From an uncultured Clostridia bacterium (GTDB lineage Bacteria > Bacillota > Clostridia > TANB77 > CAG-508), in NCBI GenBank assembly GCA_934183325.1, contig CAKPSH010000006.1, forward strand, positions 3,578-67,577: 64,000 nucleotides of DNA, read 5' to 3'. Positions 19,001-28,436 of the stretch are shown piece by piece; position 1 is the stretch's first letter; every line of letters starts with the position of its first letter. The translations under genes were made by a program, and so were the position numbers. The notes under the pieces are model-generated. The model did not search any database, had not been told where the DNA came from, and saw nothing but the letters and a program-made list of their open reading frames with translations.

Positions 19001-20382
19001 TATTAGATAACTTTTTCAATTTAGGTGGAGATTCTTTAACTGCCATAAAGTTCCAAATCGAAGCTTTAAAATATGATATTAGTATTAGTTATGGTGATAT
19101 TTTCCATTACCCAACTATACAACGATTAGCTGAAAAGAATCAGAAATCACAACCACAATTTGTTGATACACCTGAATATGACTACTCAAGGATTAATAGT
19201 TTACTTGGCTATAATTCTGTTTCAAATATTCCTAAACAACATGTACCCAAAACTTTTACTGGTAACATTTTATTATTAGGTACAACAGGTTTTCTAGGTT
19301 CTCATATTCTAGATGCATTCTTTAATAATTGTTCTGGAATAGTTTATTGTCTAGTTAGAAGTAAAGGTACTTTGGATGAAGAAGAACGTTTAAAGAAGAC
19401 TCTTAATTTTTATTTTGGCAACAAATATGCTTCATATTTTTGTAAAAAAATTAAAATTATTACAGGAGATATATCTTTAGAGCATTTTGGATTATCTGAT
19501 GAATTATACAATAAGTTAGGAAATTCTGTTGATGTAGTTATCAATAGTGCCGCACTTGTTAAGCATTATGGTGATTTTAAATTATTTGATAGTATTAATG
19601 TTGTTGGTACTCAACATTCTATAGATTTTTGCAAAGATTTTCATAAGAAGTTGTACCATATATCAACTATAAGTGTTTCTGGTGCAAGTACTCCAGAAGA
19701 TGATTCTTCAACTGAGAGATTTATTTTTGATGAAACTAAATTTTATATTGGTCAGAATTTAAATAATGCCTATATTTATACAAAATTTGAAGCTGAAAAA
19801 ATCGTTCTAGAAAATATTAATTCAGGACTTGATGCTTGTATTTTAAGGATTGGAAACATTTCTAATCGTTTTTCAGATTCGAGATTTCAAATTAATACAA
19901 CAGATAATGCCTATATAAATAGATTAAAAGCATTCTTTAAACTTGGCGTTCTTCCTAAGCAATTAGCTGACCACTCAATAGAGTTTACACCAGTTGATGC
20001 TTGTGCTGAAGCTATTATAAAGATTGTTATGAATAATCCTAAATTTACAGTATTTCATTTATTTGATACAAATTTAATTTCAATTCCTAATCTTGTTGAA
20101 ATTTTTAATTCATTAGGTTATAATTTAGATTTTGTATCAAAGAAAGAATTTTCAGATGTTTTAAATAAATTTCTTTTAGATGATACTTTAAAAGATTCTA
20201 TTTCTGGAATAGTTCCAGATTTAGATGAAAAGAAACATTTGAATTTAGTTTCAAATGTTTTGCCTAATGCAGATTTTACAACAAGGTATTTGAATTCTTT
20301 AGGATTTTATTGGCCTATAATTGATGCCAATTATATAACTAATTATATTTTATATTTTAAAAACATAGGATATTTAGAATAG
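16039..20382 (+). CDS. Single-module NRPS: condensation-adenylation-thiolation-reductase
   Basis: The 1447-residue enzyme should activate one amino acid, couple it to an acyl or aminoacyl group and release it reductively as an aldehyde or alcohol. The condensation domain (about 5-440) has FHHLISDSWS, a variant of HHxxxDG. The adenylation domain (about 460-940) has YTSGSTGKPKG, FDVSIFELF, NGYGPTETT, YRTGDLAKW and the A10 lysine in TANGKINAK. The carrier has FFNLGGDSLTAIKF near residue 1000. The reductase (about 1075-1447) has GTTGFLGSH and YxxxK in YIYTK. By eye the pocket residues (GrsA numbering 235-331) read D V F Y L G G I C, suggesting a hydrophobic substrate with low certainty. The start is ATG at 16039; a TTG 9 bp upstream sits too close to the SD. 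A histidine kinase follows by 12 bp. There is no phosphopantetheinyl transferase nearby. Confidence 0.92.
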   Translation: MEHEFFDLTNPQKAIWLTEQFYKGKNINNVCGTLYIKKAIDFNLFEQSINLFIKNNDSVRIKLRLQENGEIKQYFDEYQYIHIDTVNVYSEKDLKQLQNSVVSEVFNLLDSNLFHFVIFKFPNNNGGVIANFHHLISDSWSHGILSNQLLSNYCKLLNNEEIIDNSSYSYKEYISTENDYINSAKFLKDKAYWDNIYSTIPENATIPASLNSNINSLEAKRLQLNINGSTLSEITEYCTSHKITPFNFYMSIFGLYISRVSNLDDFVIGTPILNRTNYAEKHTTGMFIKTIPFRISLDYNLRFTDFVSQIAVSSIGMLKHQRYSYQYIIEDLRKQDSSLPTLYNIMFSYQITKMTDNNDIFPHTNTWSFTGNTSDDIDVHMLEYDDSTNSNLNVMYDYRTSKYTESDIREIHSRILYIIKQVIENDQILLKDIDVITEEEKNKILYQFNSNKINIPSNLTLDKMFKDIVLKNRNNIAIISSTNSITYQELDELSNKLANILLDNGVQPQDIIGVCMNRSIELLISIWAILKIGAIYMPMHTKYPTDRLRYMIENSNCHLIITNSIMSTSFDDCVKEIIFNNINEISSNKSNIITASINENDIAYVIYTSGSTGKPKGVQITHKNLINFLYSFNNSYGKIDTNDSLLASTNISFDVSIFELFISILNGAKLILYNEEYITDIINYTNWIINNEITMLYIPPNILNEVYTILKNSSADIKINKLLVGVEGIKKSTLNKYFILNKNMTIVNGYGPTETTICATSLVYKKDTTDDSYVSIGKPLSNNNIYILNKNNLSQPVNVLGEVYISGYGVGKGYINNTAENNKRFIPNTFDNASPFMYRTGDLAKWNKDGTISFSGRADTQIKLHGYRIELSEINNAVSQYPYITNSLTTVREINSQKYIVTYFTSYRKIEINNLELFLKELLPFYMIPNYYIQLDDFPLTANGKINAKILPLPKIVSTVKYVAPSTKLEKILCSIWESLFNKEKISILDNFFNLGGDSLTAIKFQIEALKYDISISYGDIFHYPTIQRLAEKNQKSQPQFVDTPEYDYSRINSLLGYNSVSNIPKQHVPKTFTGNILLLGTTGFLGSHILDAFFNNCSGIVYCLVRSKGTLDEEERLKKTLNFYFGNKYASYFCKKIKIITGDISLEHFGLSDELYNKLGNSVDVVINSAALVKHYGDFKLFDSINVVGTQHSIDFCKDFHKKLYHISTISVSGASTPEDDSSTERFIFDETKFYIGQNLNNAYIYTKFEAEKIVLENINSGLDACILRIGNISNRFSDSRFQINTTDNAYINRLKAFFKLGVLPKQLADHSIEFTPVDACAEAIIKIVMNNPKFTVFHLFDTNLISIPNLVEIFNSLGYNLDFVSKKEFSDVLNKFLLDDTLKDSISGIVPDLDEKKHLNLVSNVLPNADFTTRYLNSLGFYWPIIDANYITNYILYFKNIGYLE

Positions 20383-20394
20383 GAGTGATTTTAT

Positions 20395-22203
20395 ATGTTA
20401 TTGTCAGATATGACTACATTTATAGCTTTATTAATTTCAGATTTATTTTGTATTTCTTCTGGAATTATAATATATAAGAAAATCAGCAAAAGCCAGATTA
20501 GACTGGCTTTTCTGTCTTTAAGTATTGCAATGATAATTTGCTGTACTGGATTACTTTTACAAGATTTATTATCAATACCTTTAGGTATTCCTCCAATATA
20601 TTTTGATTATTTCGTATATATTGGAAATTGCTTATTACCTCTTTCTTTCTTTTTTACAGCACTAATTTTTACTAAAACTAAAATTTCTTTTAGTAAGGGG
20701 TATTTATTCTTTTTAATTGTTCCAATTATTTCTTTAGTTTCATTATGGACCAATGACTTACACCATTTATTTTATGTGGATTATTCCATTAATTTAACAG
20801 CAAATGTATATGGTCCAATGTTTTATTTATTTGATGCATTTACTTTGATTTTATTTGCTTTAGGAATAATATTATTTTTGAAACAGACAATTTCCAGTTC
20901 TGGTGTTTTCTCTGTTCAAAGTTTATTAATGATATTGGGGTGTTCCATCCCATTAATACAAAACATTTTGTCAACCACTAAAATCATAAATACAACTATT
21001 TACATTACACCAATCTGCTTTACTTTTACACTTTTATTTACCGCAATTGCTGTGTTTAAATTTAAGTTTTTAAAGTCTACACCAGTTTCACTAAGAACAA
21101 TTGTTGACAGAATTTCAGATAGTTATATCGTTTTAAATGATAATTATATAATTTCTGATGTAAATGATACTTTTTTACATACTTTTAAAACTGACATTAA
21201 TGAGATTATTAATACAAATATATTAGATTTTCCAAAATTTGCAAATTATAAAGTTGATATTCAAAAGGCTTTATATAACCTAAAAAAAGTTAATAAAATT
21301 TCTGCTGATATTTCTAGTACAAATTTGAAAAAAACTTTTACTGTTGAATTTACAAATATATATTCAAAAGATGCTTTAATTGGTATTCTTGTTTTACTAA
21401 GAGATACTACTCAACATACTAATGATATGAATACTATAAAAAATAATCAAGATATGCTTATAGAAAGAGAAAGATTGGCTTCACTTGGACAAATGATTGG
21501 AGGTATCGCTCACAATTTAAAAACTCCAATTATGTCTGTGGCTGGAGCTGTTGAAGGTTTAAATGATTTGGTTATAGAATATGAAAAGTCTGTTGGTGAT
21601 CCTGAGGTTACTGTTGAAGATCACCATGCAATTGCAAGTGATATGAAAGAATGGTTAGAAAAGATTAAAACACATGTTGCTTATATGTCTGATGTTATTA
21701 CTGCGGTTAAAGGACAAGCTGTTACATTTTCAGAAGACCAATTATCTGATTTTAGTATTGATGAGTTATTAAAAATGGTTAATATATTAATGAAACACGA
21801 ACTTAGCAGTGCTTGTATTAAATTAGAAGTTCAAAATAATGTTGCTCCTTCTTCTCTACTTCATGGAAATATCAATAGCTTGGTACAAGTTGTTAATAAT
21901 ATAATTTCTAATTCTATACAAGCTAGTGCAAATGCTACTAATAAGGTTATTGATTTAGTAGTTAATCAAGTTAATAGTAGTATTATTATTTCTATTAAAG
22001 ATTATGGATGTGGTATGCCTAAATCAGTTCAAGAAACTCTATTTAAAAAAATGATTACTACCAAAGGTAAAAATGGTACAGGTCTTGGAATGTTTATGTC
22101 ATATTCTAACATTAAAGCTCATTTTAATGGTGATATTACTTTTCAATCTGAAGAAGGTGTGGGTACTCAATTTGATATAATCTTACCTATCAAAAATAAA
22201 TAA
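20395..22203 (+). CDS. Orphan sensor histidine kinase with multi-pass N terminus and PAS-like domain
   Basis: Residues 5-225 contain about seven hydrophobic helices resembling the 7TM sensor module of some kinases. They are followed by a PAS-like region (about 235-345, DSYIVLNDNYIISDVNDTF) and a kinase core. The phospho-acceptor is His373 in GGIAHNLKTPI. The ATPase has an N box near 500 (VNNIISNSIQA), G1 DYGCGMP and G2 GTGLGMFMS near 561. Length is 602 residues. No response regulator is adjacent. The SD AGGAGTGATTTT lies between the NRPS stop and this ATG, so the two are co-transcribed. This suggests, but does not prove, that the kinase senses the NRPS product. A strong terminator follows. 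Confidence 0.87.
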   Translation: MLLSDMTTFIALLISDLFCISSGIIIYKKISKSQIRLAFLSLSIAMIICCTGLLLQDLLSIPLGIPPIYFDYFVYIGNCLLPLSFFFTALIFTKTKISFSKGYLFFLIVPIISLVSLWTNDLHHLFYVDYSINLTANVYGPMFYLFDAFTLILFALGIILFLKQTISSSGVFSVQSLLMILGCSIPLIQNILSTTKIINTTIYITPICFTFTLLFTAIAVFKFKFLKSTPVSLRTIVDRISDSYIVLNDNYIISDVNDTFLHTFKTDINEIINTNILDFPKFANYKVDIQKALYNLKKVNKISADISSTNLKKTFTVEFTNIYSKDALIGILVLLRDTTQHTNDMNTIKNNQDMLIERERLASLGQMIGGIAHNLKTPIMSVAGAVEGLNDLVIEYEKSVGDPEVTVEDHHAIASDMKEWLEKIKTHVAYMSDVITAVKGQAVTFSEDQLSDFSIDELLKMVNILMKHELSSACIKLEVQNNVAPSSLLHGNINSLVQVVNNIISNSIQASANATNKVIDLVVNQVNSSIIISIKDYGCGMPKSVQETLFKKMITTKGKNGTGLGMFMSYSNIKAHFNGDITFQSEEGVGTQFDIILPIKNK

Positions 22204-22204
22204 C

Positions 22205-22243
22205 TATAAATAAAGAAAGAGAAAATTTTCTCTTTCTTTATTT
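22205..22243. terminator. Bidirectional terminator after the kinase
   Basis: The stem AAATAAAGAAAGAGAAAA / TTTTCTCTTTCTTTATTT has no mismatch and almost no loop, and is followed by T on the plus strand. It separates the kinase from the converging DUF2974-like gene. Confidence 0.8.
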
Positions 22244-23328
22244 TAACCAAATAATTCTCCCATATTGCTTCTGGCTATTTTTAATAATTCTCTTATAGTT
22301 TTCATTATCATCTCTTTTGTTTCACTATCTAAACTATTATATGTAGTTAGTATTGTTTTTGCATTTTCAATTTTATTTGTTTTTAATCCTTTAAATGTTT
22401 CTACTTCTGTTGCATATATTATTTTGAAAATTGCATCTATTACTATTTCTCTTTTAGCTGGTTCTACTTCTTCTAGCCAACCAGTTATTGTTTTGTCTAT
22501 AAATTCACTTCCATTTGTCAGTTCTTCAACTCTAATTATATTGTTTCTCATTACTTGCCAACTATATAAATCATGTTGCATAATTCCATTTGCAGTACTT
22601 TGTATTATCGTTATCCTTTCTTTATGATTCATTAGTCTTCCTATAATTGATTCTTGTGGAATATAACTTATTATTTTATCTACAATTTCCTTATATTCAT
22701 TACTTTCTACTATTCTTTTTTCAAATCCTGGTCCATCTATATTATATACATTTATAATTCTATCTTTTACTTCTTTATTTGCATATATAGCAGCATATAC
22801 TGCTACATTGCCACCTTTTGAATGTCCACCCACTATTATTTGAGCTGTTGAATATTTTTCACCAATTTCATTTAAATATTTTTTTGCAGATATTTGAGAG
22901 CCTATATCACTTTTAAATGATAAATTGAAGTCCTCTTTCCAGCCCACTATACTGCAATCAGTTCCTCTATATGATACATATATAATATTATCTGGCAAAA
23001 AGGCTGTTATTGCTGCAAACTGTTCTTCTGCTCCTTTATCAAATATATGTACGAATTTTGTGATTTTTATTTTTCCAAATCGCTCTGACTCTCCCATTAA
23101 TACTATCAAATCTTTATCGTCTGGCCATAATATTTTCATTTCATTTATATTCTTTTTTTTGAATCTTTCAGCTAATTCTTTTATTGATATTTCCTCTTCT
23201 TCTTTCATTAAACTTTCTAATGGGAAATATGACAATCTTGTTAATGCTAAATTATCAACTTCATTGAATTTAAATTCTTCTAAACTTAAATCCCCTCTCC
23301 ATTTAATATAATCAATTAAATTAGACAT
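22243..23328 (-). CDS. DUF2974 (Mbeg1-like) alpha/beta hydrolase
   Basis: The 361-residue protein has the nucleophile elbow GGHSKGGNVAVYAA near residue 170 and YVSYRGTDCSIVGWKEDFN upstream, which forms the oxyanion region. This arrangement matches DUF2974 lipase-like proteins common in gut Firmicutes. The later IDGPGFEKRIVES would carry part of the acid/His region. No signal peptide is seen, so it is probably cytoplasmic. The substrate is unknown. It stands alone, convergent with the NRPS operon and divergent from the DUF3298-like gene. Confidence 0.8.
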   Translation of the reverse strand: MSNLIDYIKWRGDLSLEEFKFNEVDNLALTRLSYFPLESLMKEEEEISIKELAERFKKKNINEMKILWPDDKDLIVLMGESERFGKIKITKFVHIFDKGAEEQFAAITAFLPDNIIYVSYRGTDCSIVGWKEDFNLSFKSDIGSQISAKKYLNEIGEKYSTAQIIVGGHSKGGNVAVYAAIYANKEVKDRIINVYNIDGPGFEKRIVESNEYKEIVDKIISYIPQESIIGRLMNHKERITIIQSTANGIMQHDLYSWQVMRNNIIRVEELTNGSEFIDKTITGWLEEVEPAKREIVIDAIFKIIYATEVETFKGLKTNKIENAKTILTTYNSLDSETKEMIMKTIRELLKIARSNMGELFG

Positions 23329-23430
23329 TTTTCCCTCCTATTTTTTTATATATTATATCACATTTATTGTAATTTTCACTATTATCACAAAATTAGATTA
23401 TTAAAATATACTATTTATGGAGGTTTTATT

Positions 23431-24051
23431 ATGTTTAAAATAAATACAAATTTAATAGAAAGAGAGATGAAGTATGATAATACTGTTGTTTTGAAATATC
23501 ATATTGAATATCCTTCTATTGTAATTCCTAATAATCGAAATGGTGAGCGTAAGTTTAATACATACAATGAGAAACTCGCTCTTGCTCTGCAAAAGAAAAG
23601 TGAAAATGAACTTTATAAGGAAAGTGTAGAATTATACAAATATAATAAGTCTAATAATTATCCTATAATGGTTTATGACATTTATCGTAATTATAATGTT
23701 ACTTTCAATTCTAAAGCCCTTGTTAGTTTATATTTTGATGAGTATATTTTTTCTGGTGGTGCCAATGGAAATACTACTAGAACATCTCAGACATGGGATT
23801 TTAATTATAATTATATGCTTCAACTTTATGAATTTTTTTATAAAAATCCTTACTTTTTAATTGATATTTTAAAGAAAATAAATAGTCAAATTTCTATTAA
23901 TTCTAATAATTATTTTCCTGATAGCTGTAATTTAGTATTAGAAACTTTTAATCCTTTAAATTATTATCTTACCCCTCAAGGTATCGCTATCTACTTTCAG
24001 CAATATGACATTGCTCCACACTCTTCAGGTATACCTACTTTTATTGTATAA
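23431..24051 (+). CDS. DUF3298/RsiV-like domain protein
   Basis: The 206-residue protein has SGGANGNT in the middle and a C-terminal LTPQGIAIYFQQYDIAPHSSGIP. These match the conserved segments of DUF3298, the domain found in the lysozyme-binding anti-sigma factor RsiV and in related proteins. There is no transmembrane helix or signal peptide, so this is a free-standing version. Some clostridial members are spore or sporulation associated, but nothing here shows it. The SD TATGGAGG precedes the ATG. A hairpin terminator follows, then the CRISPR array. Confidence 0.72.
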   Translation: MFKINTNLIEREMKYDNTVVLKYHIEYPSIVIPNNRNGERKFNTYNEKLALALQKKSENELYKESVELYKYNKSNNYPIMVYDIYRNYNVTFNSKALVSLYFDEYIFSGGANGNTTRTSQTWDFNYNYMLQLYEFFYKNPYFLIDILKKINSQISINSNNYFPDSCNLVLETFNPLNYYLTPQGIAIYFQQYDIAPHSSGIPTFIV

Positions 24052-24087
24052 AACAATATAATTTTTATTATTCTATGAATTTATACT

Positions 24088-24139
24088 AAAATAAGAGAAG
24101 TTCAAAATTATTCAACTAAATAATTTTCTTCTCTTATTT
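24088..24139. terminator. Long hairpin between the DUF3298 gene and the CRISPR trailer
   Basis: The outer stem AAATAAGAGAAG / CTTCTCTTATTT and an inner stem AAAATTAT / ATAATTTT form one long hairpin. It can terminate the plus-strand gene and also transcripts leaving the CRISPR array on the minus strand. Confidence 0.65.
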
Positions 24140-24144
24140 AATAT

Positions 24145-26444
24145 AAATATATTCTAATATATTTATATTAATACATATAGGTTATAACAACATTGTTTAC
24201 TTATATTTTATTTACATTCTATTATATTTATATTATTACATATATTATTGAGCCTTCTCTCTTATCTATTGTATCATTTACATTCTAGTATATTTGTATT
24301 ATTTCTCTTTAAGAGTAATACCATCATATCCAACTTTTACATTCTAATATATTTGTATTAATACTCGGAACTATTGAAGTTGAAACTTCTTTGATTGGAA
24401 AATTTACATTCTAATATATTTATATATTAATAGTCATTCAAGACTTAAAAAAGTATTTATATTCTAGTATATTTATATTAATACCTTGAACCTTATGCAA
24501 ACAGAAATGATAGAAGACCACTTTACATTCTAATATATTTATATTAATACTTGCTGTGCTTCAGTTCCAAACCGAGGCATACATTAATTTACATTCTAGT
24601 ATATTTATATTAATACTGTTTTTCCTAAATCATCTTCTGCAGTATAAAACTCATTTACATTCTATTATATTTATATTAATACTAATAAGAGCAATTGGAA
24701 TGATTATATTATTTACATTCTAATGTATTTATATTAGAATTGTTTATATTGTTTTACGCCAATAGCATCATTTATATTCTAATATACTTATATTAATACT
24801 TTACAAATTTTGAATATGCACCATATGTTGAGTTACTTACATTCTATTATACCTAAATTAATATTGTATTTGATTAAATGCTTGTCTTAAACATATGCTC
24901 CTTACATTCCAATATGTTTGTATTAATACTTCTTATTTACTTTTTGTAAGAGTGTACGAAAGTAATTTATATTCTAATATATTTATATTAATACCAGTAT
25001 GTAATATACCTATAAATGAAATTACATTAAAATTTACATTCTAATATATTTATATTAATACTACTAAGACAATATGGTAAAGTAGAAATACAAGCAATAT
25101 TTACATTCTAATATATTTATATTAATACAAGTATAACTCTAATTTCATAAAAATCACCATCCTGTATTTACATTCTAATATATTTATATTAATACCTAAT
25201 AATTTTTTCCAACCTGCAAGGTCAGGTGTATTTACATTCTAATATATTTATATTAATACTTACAGCTAGAATTATAGGAATTTTTAGATAGAAATTTACA
25301 TTCTAATATATTTATATTAATACCTTTTTGAAATCTCCAATAATACCAGCTCTTGTAGTATTTACATTCTAATATATTTATATTAATGCTTTTACAAAAC
25401 CACAAAATTTTTATTCAATTTCAGCATTTACATTCTAATATATTTATATTAATACAGAGCGTCTAATTTCTGATGAAGTTAACAGGTCGCAATTTACATT
25501 CTAATATATTTATATTAATACAACGTGCAAACACAACAGACAATGAATGTTGGTATTTATTTACATTCTAATATATTTATATTAATACGCAGTCAAATAT
25601 CCATAAAGGTAATTTGATGTATTTATTTACATTCTAATATATTTATATTAATACTTGAAGCTGATAAATTGAATTGCAGCGAAGACGATATTTACATTCT
25701 AATATATTTATATTAATACAGTAAATTTTTCCATTTTTCAAGATGAGATTTTAAATATTTACATTCTAATATATTTATATTAATACTGTGGACCAAAATG
25801 TAGTAGATGTCATAAATTTATTATTTACATTCTAATATATTTATATTAATACATAAGACAAAGTACCTCTGTTGGTAAAGCTTTCCCAATTTACATTCTA
25901 ATATATTTATATTAATACTTAATCGTTTTTTATATTATAATTGAATCTCAAAATTTACATTCTAATATATTTATATTAATACAAACTACTATCATAAATA
26001 ATCTTACAAGTGTATTCCATTTACATTCTAATATATTTATATTAATACATAATTGATTATTTTATGGGAATGTGTACAATGTTATTTACATTCTAATATA
26101 TTTATATTAATACCAGGTGTTAGCTCTTGCAACATCATTAGCAAGTGTATTTACATTCTAATATATTTATATTAATACCAGGTGTATTCCTGGACGTGGT
26201 ATGCCAGCCCGCAATTTACATTCTAATATATTTATATTAATACACTTTGTGTAAATTCGTAAAAACTATAATTATAAGTACATTTACATTCTAATATATT
26301 TATATTAATACGGAAATCACGACGAAGCAAGATTACAAGAATTACTATTTACATTCTAATATATTTATATTAATACTTCTGTCGTTCTTGACTGTAATTC
26401 AATTATAGTACTTTATTTACATTCTAATATATTTATATTAATAC
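24145..26444 (-). CRISPR. CRISPR array, 36 repeats of 30 bp and 35 spacers, subtype I-B type repeat
   Basis: I counted 36 repeat units with spacers of about 35-38 nt. On the minus (cas) strand the repeat begins GTATTAATAT and ends GAATGTAAAT, the usual 3' end of I-B repeats. From 25032 to 26444 repeats are identical apart from one substitution (25360-25389). From 24145 to about 24940 nearly every repeat carries one to several changes, and one has a 2-bp insertion (24402). The decayed end is therefore the trailer. The leader is at the high-coordinate side, next to cas2. Examples of repeat positions are 24587-24616, 25492-25521 and 26415-26444. Confidence 0.97.
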
Positions 26445-26629
26445 AGCTTCTAATTAGCACTACTATTTGTAATGCTTTCGCATATCATATCTGTCGTACT
26501 TCCTTTATCGTATCATAAATTTTATTTTAAATCTATATTTTTTATAATAAAAACTAATATATGTTATATTCTATCTCATCTGTCTTTCTACTGTATTTTC
26601 TACACAATTACACATCGACAGAAAATCTC
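26445..26629 (-). promoter_or_regulatory. CRISPR leader
   Basis: This 185-bp AT-rich stretch lies between the end of cas2 and the most intact repeat. By position and array polarity it should hold the array promoter and the integration signals for new spacers. I could not place a convincing -35/-10 pair. Confidence 0.6.
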
Positions 26630-26914
26630 TTATAGAAAATTATCAGTTTTATCATCTTCAATCATTCCTAAAAATTCTTTTTCCATCCATTTTTGATTTC
26701 TACTTTTAAATAAAATTACACTATCTTTATCTTCTCTTATATATTTATCAAGTTCACTTTTTAATTTCATAGCTTGCGATTCTAAAAGCTCTCCTTCAAA
26801 TACAGAGTTCTGAATATGCACCAAATATTTCTTGCATATTTTAAAAACATTTCTCAATATTTTATGTCCTTCTTTATGCTCAAGGTTTATATCATATACT
26901 AAAATAACATACAT
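26630..26914 (-). CDS. cas2: CRISPR-associated endonuclease Cas2
   Basis: Cas2 forms the central dimer of the Cas1-Cas2 spacer integrase. The protein starts MYVILVYDIN, the usual Cas2 first strand with the conserved Asp. It continues with RNVFKICKKYLVHIQNSVFEGEL. From the ATG at 26914 it is 94 residues, the normal size. A longer in-frame start at 26956 would overlap cas1 and add an unrelated peptide. It follows cas1 by 1 bp and is the last cas gene before the leader. Confidence 0.95.
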   Translation of the reverse strand: MYVILVYDINLEHKEGHKILRNVFKICKKYLVHIQNSVFEGELLESQAMKLKSELDKYIREDKDSVILFKSRNQKWMEKEFLGMIEDDKTDNFL

Positions 26915-26915
26915 T

Positions 26916-27908
26916 TTACCACCACATTTTAAATCCTTCATATTCTTCATCTTCAAGTAAATGCTTAATTAATTTATATACTTCTAGTCTTATTAAATAT
27001 TCATAACTAACTTCTCTCTCTAATTTTTTATGCTTAATTTTGGTTTGTAATCTCAAATCAATTTCTCTTGTTATCTCTTTTCTTGCACTCTCTTTGATAT
27101 ATGTAAAATTAAGACCTTCTTCAAAATCTTTCTCAGTTATTTGTCTCTTGTTAAGCATTGAAAAGATTAATCTATCTGCTATAATTGGTTTAAAAATCTC
27201 TGAAATATCTAAGCACAATGAAAATCTTCTTTCAGATGGCTCATGTAAATAACTTATTGTTGGATTTAATTGAGTTTTATAAATTTCGCTTAAAACTCTT
27301 GTATATATGATTGTATTAACATACGAAATTAATGAATTTATTGCATTATCTGGTGGATTTTTTACTCTTTTTTCAAAGGCAATATCCTGATTTATTATAA
27401 CATTCCAAGAATCATAATAAACCTTTCGGATATTTCCTTCTATTCCCATTAGCTCCGGAACATCATTACATAGTTTTATTTGAGTTCTTAAAAACTCTAT
27501 TTCCTTCATATATTCTTTAAGATTTTTTCCTCTATTATTATAATAAGTTAAATTTCGATAAATATTATATGAACCAGCATCTATAAATGCTTTTGCAATA
27601 TTAATTCTTTTCTCTTTATCATTATAATGCTCAACTTGTTTGATTAATAATTTTCCAGAAACAAGAGACTCTTTTGGATAATATGTTCCTGTGTAAAATC
27701 CATAATAGTTAAAGAAATGTATATTTATTCCAAATTGAGATAAAAAATTTAATAAATTTGTATTAAAATCTAGTTCTGTCATCACATAAATGTCATCTAC
27801 TCTTTCAACAGGAATACTCTTTTTTGTATTATCTTTATATACTATTTCTAATGTATTATCTTTTCTTTGTAGTCTACCATTTTTGTATAAATAATATGAT
27901 TGTTTCAT
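26916..27908 (-). CDS. cas1: CRISPR-associated integrase Cas1 (I-B type)
   Basis: Cas1 catalyses insertion of new spacers at the leader end. Conserved features are the N-terminal beta domain (YYLYKNGRLQRKDNTLEI), the metal-site Glu in MGIEGNIRKVYYDSW (near residue 155), His in SYLHEPSERRFSLCLDISEIFKP and the following acidic residues. The length of 330 residues is typical for I-B Cas1. The SD is AAAGGAATTG. It sits between cas4 and cas2 as in many I-B loci. Confidence 0.96.
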   Translation of the reverse strand: MKQSYYLYKNGRLQRKDNTLEIVYKDNTKKSIPVERVDDIYVMTELDFNTNLLNFLSQFGINIHFFNYYGFYTGTYYPKESLVSGKLLIKQVEHYNDKEKRINIAKAFIDAGSYNIYRNLTYYNNRGKNLKEYMKEIEFLRTQIKLCNDVPELMGIEGNIRKVYYDSWNVIINQDIAFEKRVKNPPDNAINSLISYVNTIIYTRVLSEIYKTQLNPTISYLHEPSERRFSLCLDISEIFKPIIADRLIFSMLNKRQITEKDFEEGLNFTYIKESARKEITREIDLRLQTKIKHKKLEREVSYEYLIRLEVYKLIKHLLEDEEYEGFKMWW

Positions 27909-27935
27909 TATTTAACAATTCCTTTCTATATATTT

Positions 27936-28424
27936 TTATACATAACACAAATCAAAGTAAGAACATTTTTTACATATTTTTGAGTTAATTATTTTAGGTG
28001 GCTTATCTTGTCTTACTATACTTTCAATATTTTCTACAACATTTTTTAGTATTTCTCTATCATTATCTTCTAATATAATTTTCCTGTTTTCTCGTATTAA
28101 TGGAAAATCAATTTCTGCCTTAATGTTTTTTATTCCTTTTTGTTCCAAATAATATATATAATATTTTAACTGCCATATACCAGCATCTTCAATTGATTTT
28201 GTCTTCTTTACTTCATGTAATACTGCTCCATCATTTATAAAATCTATATTTATAGTATTATCTATTAAAATTCCTTTCTTTTCTCTTTTATATGTTGTTT
28301 CATCTATTAATTTTCCAATTTGTACTAATTCACTATTTTGCTCCATATTAATTTGATTTGTAAAATACCATAGTTTTCTTTCACATATAAAGTAATAATA
28401 AACCATTATTCCTGTTATATTCAT
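27936..28424 (-). CDS. cas4: CRISPR-associated exonuclease Cas4
   Basis: Cas4 trims prespacers and helps select PAM-containing fragments. The 162-residue protein has MNITGIMVYYYFICERKLWYF with the first Cys, the nuclease residues in IDFINDGAVLHEVKKTKSIEDA, and a C-terminal Cys trio KICKKCSYFDLCYV. Together these ligate an iron-sulphur cluster. It lies between cas3 and cas1, with short spacing. Confidence 0.93.
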   Translation of the reverse strand: MNITGIMVYYYFICERKLWYFTNQINMEQNSELVQIGKLIDETTYKREKKGILIDNTINIDFINDGAVLHEVKKTKSIEDAGIWQLKYYIYYLEQKGIKNIKAEIDFPLIRENRKIILEDNDREILKNVVENIESIVRQDKPPKIINSKICKKCSYFDLCYV

Positions 28425-28436
28425 TAATTTCTCCTA

